In this document: in pieces, positions 61,271 through 64,000 of the stretch
Numbering within the stretch: the first letter of the stretch is position 1
How the letters are laid out: the number at the start of each line of letters is the position of its first letter
Assembly: GCA_001414345.1 (NCBI GenBank)
Contig: LLCB01000116.1
Coordinates: 101,402-165,401 of the forward strand
DNA from: Hymenoscyphus infarciens
Lineage: Eukaryota > Ascomycota > Leotiomycetes > Helotiales > Helotiaceae
Direction: 5' to 3'
DNA: 64,000 nt
The notes under the pieces: generated by a model
What the model saw: only the letters and a program-made list of their open reading frames with translations
Told to the model about the DNA's origin: nothing
Database searches by the model: none
Position numbers and translations under genes: made by a program

Positions 61271-62161
61271 ATGTGTAAGCTCACGAAATTTCTTTCACGC
61301 CGCAAGGCTCCTTCTCCTGGCCACCCTCCTGAACAGAGTTACTCACTGGCTTCAGACGGCACAAAAATTCTTCACTACCAGGAATTACATGTTGGAGAGG
61401 TTGTTCCACCAGACATGCCCCACCGCCGAATCTTTGACGACTGGGAGAGAATTAAAAGGCCTTTTCTTGAGAAACTTTCATACTGCCCGCTAGAGCTTTT
61501 AACATTCGTCAGTCTCCACTTTCGAAAATATAAGCTTAGCGCAAAGGAACAAGCTCTTCTTTCATCGCCTATTCCTAGCGTGAACACGGATGAGGATGTG
61601 AGGATTCTTATTTCCGAGTGGTTTGATCTTTTCAACTCCTGGTTTTTCGCTAATTCTCTTGGGAATACGGCCTTAGCTGTTGAAAAAGAGAATGGTCACG
61701 AGAAAAGCTTCGGGTACTATTTGTATTCGACGGATACTATAACGATTGTGACCCATGAAAAAGTACAAATGACAGGATTCGCCGACAGCATCGGGGAGTT
61801 CCATATCAACACACTTTTACATGAAATGGTCCACGCTTTTACCTCCAATTATTCATGCCAGTGGCAATGCTGCGAAGTGTGCACTCATCCATCTAGGGGT
61901 GGCGGTATGGGGTTTCATGGTCCCGTCTGGGCGGATATCACAACACTGCTAAGCGCAGTCCTAAGACAAACTGTGATGTGGCCAGTGGAAACTAATATTG
62001 CTAGTAGCGTACAAGACTCGATGTGTTTTGAAAATTGGCAGCCGACTAAGGAACAGTTGGTCTCATGGGGAATAGATCCAAACGTATGGGGCCACATCGA
62101 CAAATGGGATGATTTGCGAAAGAGAACCCTAGCCAACGAGAAGAAACAAAGTTTGGAATGA
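61271..62161 (+). CDS. SprT-like metalloprotease paralogue 3 (intact)
   Basis: Intronless as read, 296 residues. The zinc-protease motif LLHEMVHAFTSNYSC lies at about residues 186-200 (HExxH intact). After Cys-rich CQWQCCEVC comes GFHGPVW, whose His is the expected third zinc ligand. These are marks of the SprT-like domain, also found in Spartan-type proteases that clear DNA-protein crosslinks. The fungal family is diverse and uncharacterised, so that role is inference. A degenerate N-terminal region (FDDWERIKRPFLEKL) precedes it. It may be the only functional member of the local trio. The ATG context (AAAATG) is good. Confidence 0.8.
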   Translation: MCKLTKFLSRRKAPSPGHPPEQSYSLASDGTKILHYQELHVGEVVPPDMPHRRIFDDWERIKRPFLEKLSYCPLELLTFVSLHFRKYKLSAKEQALLSSPIPSVNTDEDVRILISEWFDLFNSWFFANSLGNTALAVEKENGHEKSFGYYLYSTDTITIVTHEKVQMTGFADSIGEFHINTLLHEMVHAFTSNYSCQWQCCEVCTHPSRGGGMGFHGPVWADITTLLSAVLRQTVMWPVETNIASSVQDSMCFENWQPTKEQLVSWGIDPNVWGHIDKWDDLRKRTLANEKKQSLE

Positions 62162-62480
62162 TTCTTATCTTATGAGGCAATAAGCAGCCTCGTATTAAGG
62201 AGACCTAAATACTGAAATGTTGATAAAAATATTAGAATATTCGAACACAATACAATACCTTTATAGCTTGGGCCGCGAGCCGCCAGAACATTCTTTCCGA
62301 GCGAGCCAAAAAACAAACTTGTATTTTCTTTTCGCGAAATTCAATTACCCAGGTAACAACCGAACTCAATATATCATGAAGCTCCATTCTGAAATCAGTA
62401 GGACGTGGCTTTTCACGAGGAAGAACCGCCCGAAATAAATGTAACGGGAGGACCCCCTCGGATCTCAACCATACCATCCC
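62162..62480. other. Spacer, nothing recognised
   Basis: 319 bp between the SprT-like gene and the decayed Clr5-like gene. Convergent ends expected. Confidence 0.35.
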
Positions 62481-63254
62481 GGAAGTCTTTCAGGAGCTCT
62501 TAAATAAAATATGAACTTAGCTTCTTCTAATTGAATCAGTGCGGGTGTCGAGTTGAACATATTGCAGTCTCGCTGCTCGACGACATGTCCGCTGGGTAAT
62601 TGTGCCACCGGTACCATATTTGGGGATCCATGAGGCGTGAAGGAGACCAAGATTTTGGGGGTTTCGGCAATTCAACATGAGCGATTTTCTACTTGGCGAA
62701 GGTGGATAAATGAAACGTACCGGCATCACCTGTTACGTCCTCATCCAGCTTGTTTGCAATCCTCTCCTCCCATCTTCGAAACTTTGCGGATGGTACCTCT
62801 CTTCTATCGAGTTCAAAATGGGTGTCCTTGTTAAACTGCCCTTTCATATTTCACTTCTTCTCTGCCATCACTTGATACTCCGAGTACTTGAACCTCTTCT
62901 TGTCAAGTCCCCACTTCTTCAATTGGGTCTTCCGTTCTTTTTCTCTGTTTGGTCGTTAGTAAATGCCAGGGGGAAAGATCTATAGTCCTTGCGTTTTCTT
63001 GAAGTTGTAGGCTTCCAGCATCAACTGCTTCACGGTTGAAAGCGTATGTTGGTATTGAGTTCGGTTATTGCCGCTTTATAGTCTTCGAAGGAGGCCATAA
63101 TATAGGTTTCATTCTTGTCGATGAATAACTCTTCATTTTTGATAAACAACAGCTCCGTTCTTGAATGAAATTTATCTTTGAAAGATCGATCAGACAAACT
63201 GCCGTGCCAAAAGAGTACGGCTGAGGCTGTGCGGACATATGTCATAAAAGACAA
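62481..63254 (-). pseudogene. Clr5-domain-like gene, decayed or heavily spliced
   Basis: Reverse-complement reading yields MASFEDYKAAITELNTNI. In another frame it gives TLSTVKQLMLEAYNFKKTQ, and later ERKTQLKKWGLDKKRFKYSE. The order (a short helix, a VM..xxxF helix, then the Q.K..KWGL..KR box) matches the fungal Clr5 domain, an N-terminal DNA-binding-like domain. The pieces are in different frames with stops between; one gap ends CTAACGACCAAACAG, like an intron acceptor. Some breaks may be introns, but a TGA directly after AEKK suggests decay. Confidence 0.45.
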
Positions 63255-63978
63255 AAGTTCTAGTCAAGGACTTGAGATTAGCCACGTTAGTATAGGGAAA
63301 TCTTCCGGTATAGGTTCCCTATTCAATTTGTTATTCAACTAGAAAGACCTGGAAATCGAACACCCATCTATGAGAAGAAGGCTAGGCTGTAGCAGCTAAA
63401 GAAGAATACTAATTATATTCTTAGCTTAAAAGGTCTTTATATAAGCGAAAGCCACCCCCACCACCATCGGCAGGGGTTCAGAGGCAGGACAAGTGACAGT
63501 TCCCGATTGGCGAATGAGATCAGATCTCAAAGGTTCCAGCAGAAAATCTTTCGCCCGAGTGTATAGCATCGTGGAACGTTGTTGATAAAATGTTCAGTAT
63601 GGAAATCTTGCTCAGTGTGAGCAGAATCCACGAGTAAGTTGGTGCACTCCAGTTTAAGACTCAAAGTTCAAACCCATTGTTCTTTCTCTACTGCTCACCG
63701 ACGTGAAGGGCTGATGACAAAAAAAAGGGCTGAGTCCAGAAAGTAGATTTTCCAATCTCAAACCAACAAAAAGAATTTTGAAGCAAGAATTCCGACACGT
63801 GGTAAGCGACTGTAAGCAATAGCGATTACTTGGCAGTAGTATTACGCTCGCCTTAAGAATGGACTTTGAGATGGCGCATCGGAAACTTTATCTTGTGGTA
63901 GGCAATGGAGAGCATAATATTACAGTTGTTTTCATAAATTCTTCCTTCTTGGGTCCTCGTGTTCTGGTGTAGCTTCTA
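63255..63978. other. No gene seen
   Basis: Ordinary composition with a short AT-rich patch at 63320-63440. No supported coding region or RNA gene. Confidence 0.4.
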
Positions 63979-64000
63979 ACCCCCCCCCCCCCCCCCCCCC
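63979..64000. repeat. Poly(C) run at window end
   Basis: The last 22 or so bases are all C, continuing past the window. May be a natural homopolymer or an assembly edge. Confidence 0.8.

Overview
The window looks like nuclear DNA of a filamentous ascomycete, probably a leotiomycete. The genes carry short (about 45-90 bp) GT-AG introns with CTAAC-type branch sites. Many transposons are degraded by C-to-T/G-to-A changes of the kind left by repeat-induced point mutation (RIP). The single-copy genes are typical of Pezizomycotina. The exact species cannot be read from the sequence.

Layout. (1) Positions 1-21640 are a transposon-dense, AT-rich, RIP-scarred block. I resolve a nest of three related Ty3/gypsy-type LTR retrotransposons. 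Family A (443-19494) was split by family B (1940-17790, target duplication CTTTT). The reverse transcriptase region of B was in turn split by family C (5346-13339, minus strand, target duplication ATTAG). All three share LTR ends (TATAATAG...CTATTATA) and an apparent Tf1-like self-priming site. A 516-bp hAT-like MITE (21124-21639) closes the block. (2) 21.7-29.6 kb holds three tandem plus-strand copies of a fungal F-box-like/DUF7730-like family with acidic tails. The middle copy is intact. The first is broken by stops, frameshifts and a 240-bp CACTA-like MITE, and the third by a deletion and a stop. A second hAT-like MITE follows (29704-30477). (3) 30.9-34.5 kb holds three tandem minus-strand C2H2 zinc-finger paralogues, each damaged in its second finger. 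(4) 35.2-52.1 kb is a conserved gene block: ZUFSP/C78 ubiquitin protease, uracil phosphoribosyltransferase, Elf1, the GTP-cyclohydrolase-II-like uracil catabolism gene URC1, a small Ser-rich protein, ribosomal protein eS1, a Rab18-like GTPase, an ABHD11/Imo32-like hydrolase, and a fused HNH-like/aminoglycoside-phosphotransferase-like gene. (5) 52.8-64 kb is accessory again. It has three SprT-like metalloprotease paralogues: one a pseudogene, one split by a LINE-like insertion with a 71-T tract, and one intact. Between and after them lie a RING-finger gene, an inositol-phosphoceramide mannosyltransferase-type gene and a decayed Clr5-like gene.

How the parts relate. UPRT (uracil to UMP) and URC1 (uracil catabolism) lie within 1.5 kb of each other with elf1 between them, a suggestive pyrimidine-use neighbourhood. 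The expanding, decaying tandem families (F-box-like, C2H2, SprT-like) sit next to the repeats, and nearly all their lesions are transposon insertions or RIP-type transitions. I found no clear sign of a wholly new molecular system. The strongest less-ordinary signals are the covarying self-priming sites, a conserved antisense reading frame inside two retrotransposon families, the HNH-like/kinase fusion, and a SprT paralogue whose HExxH glutamate is lost.
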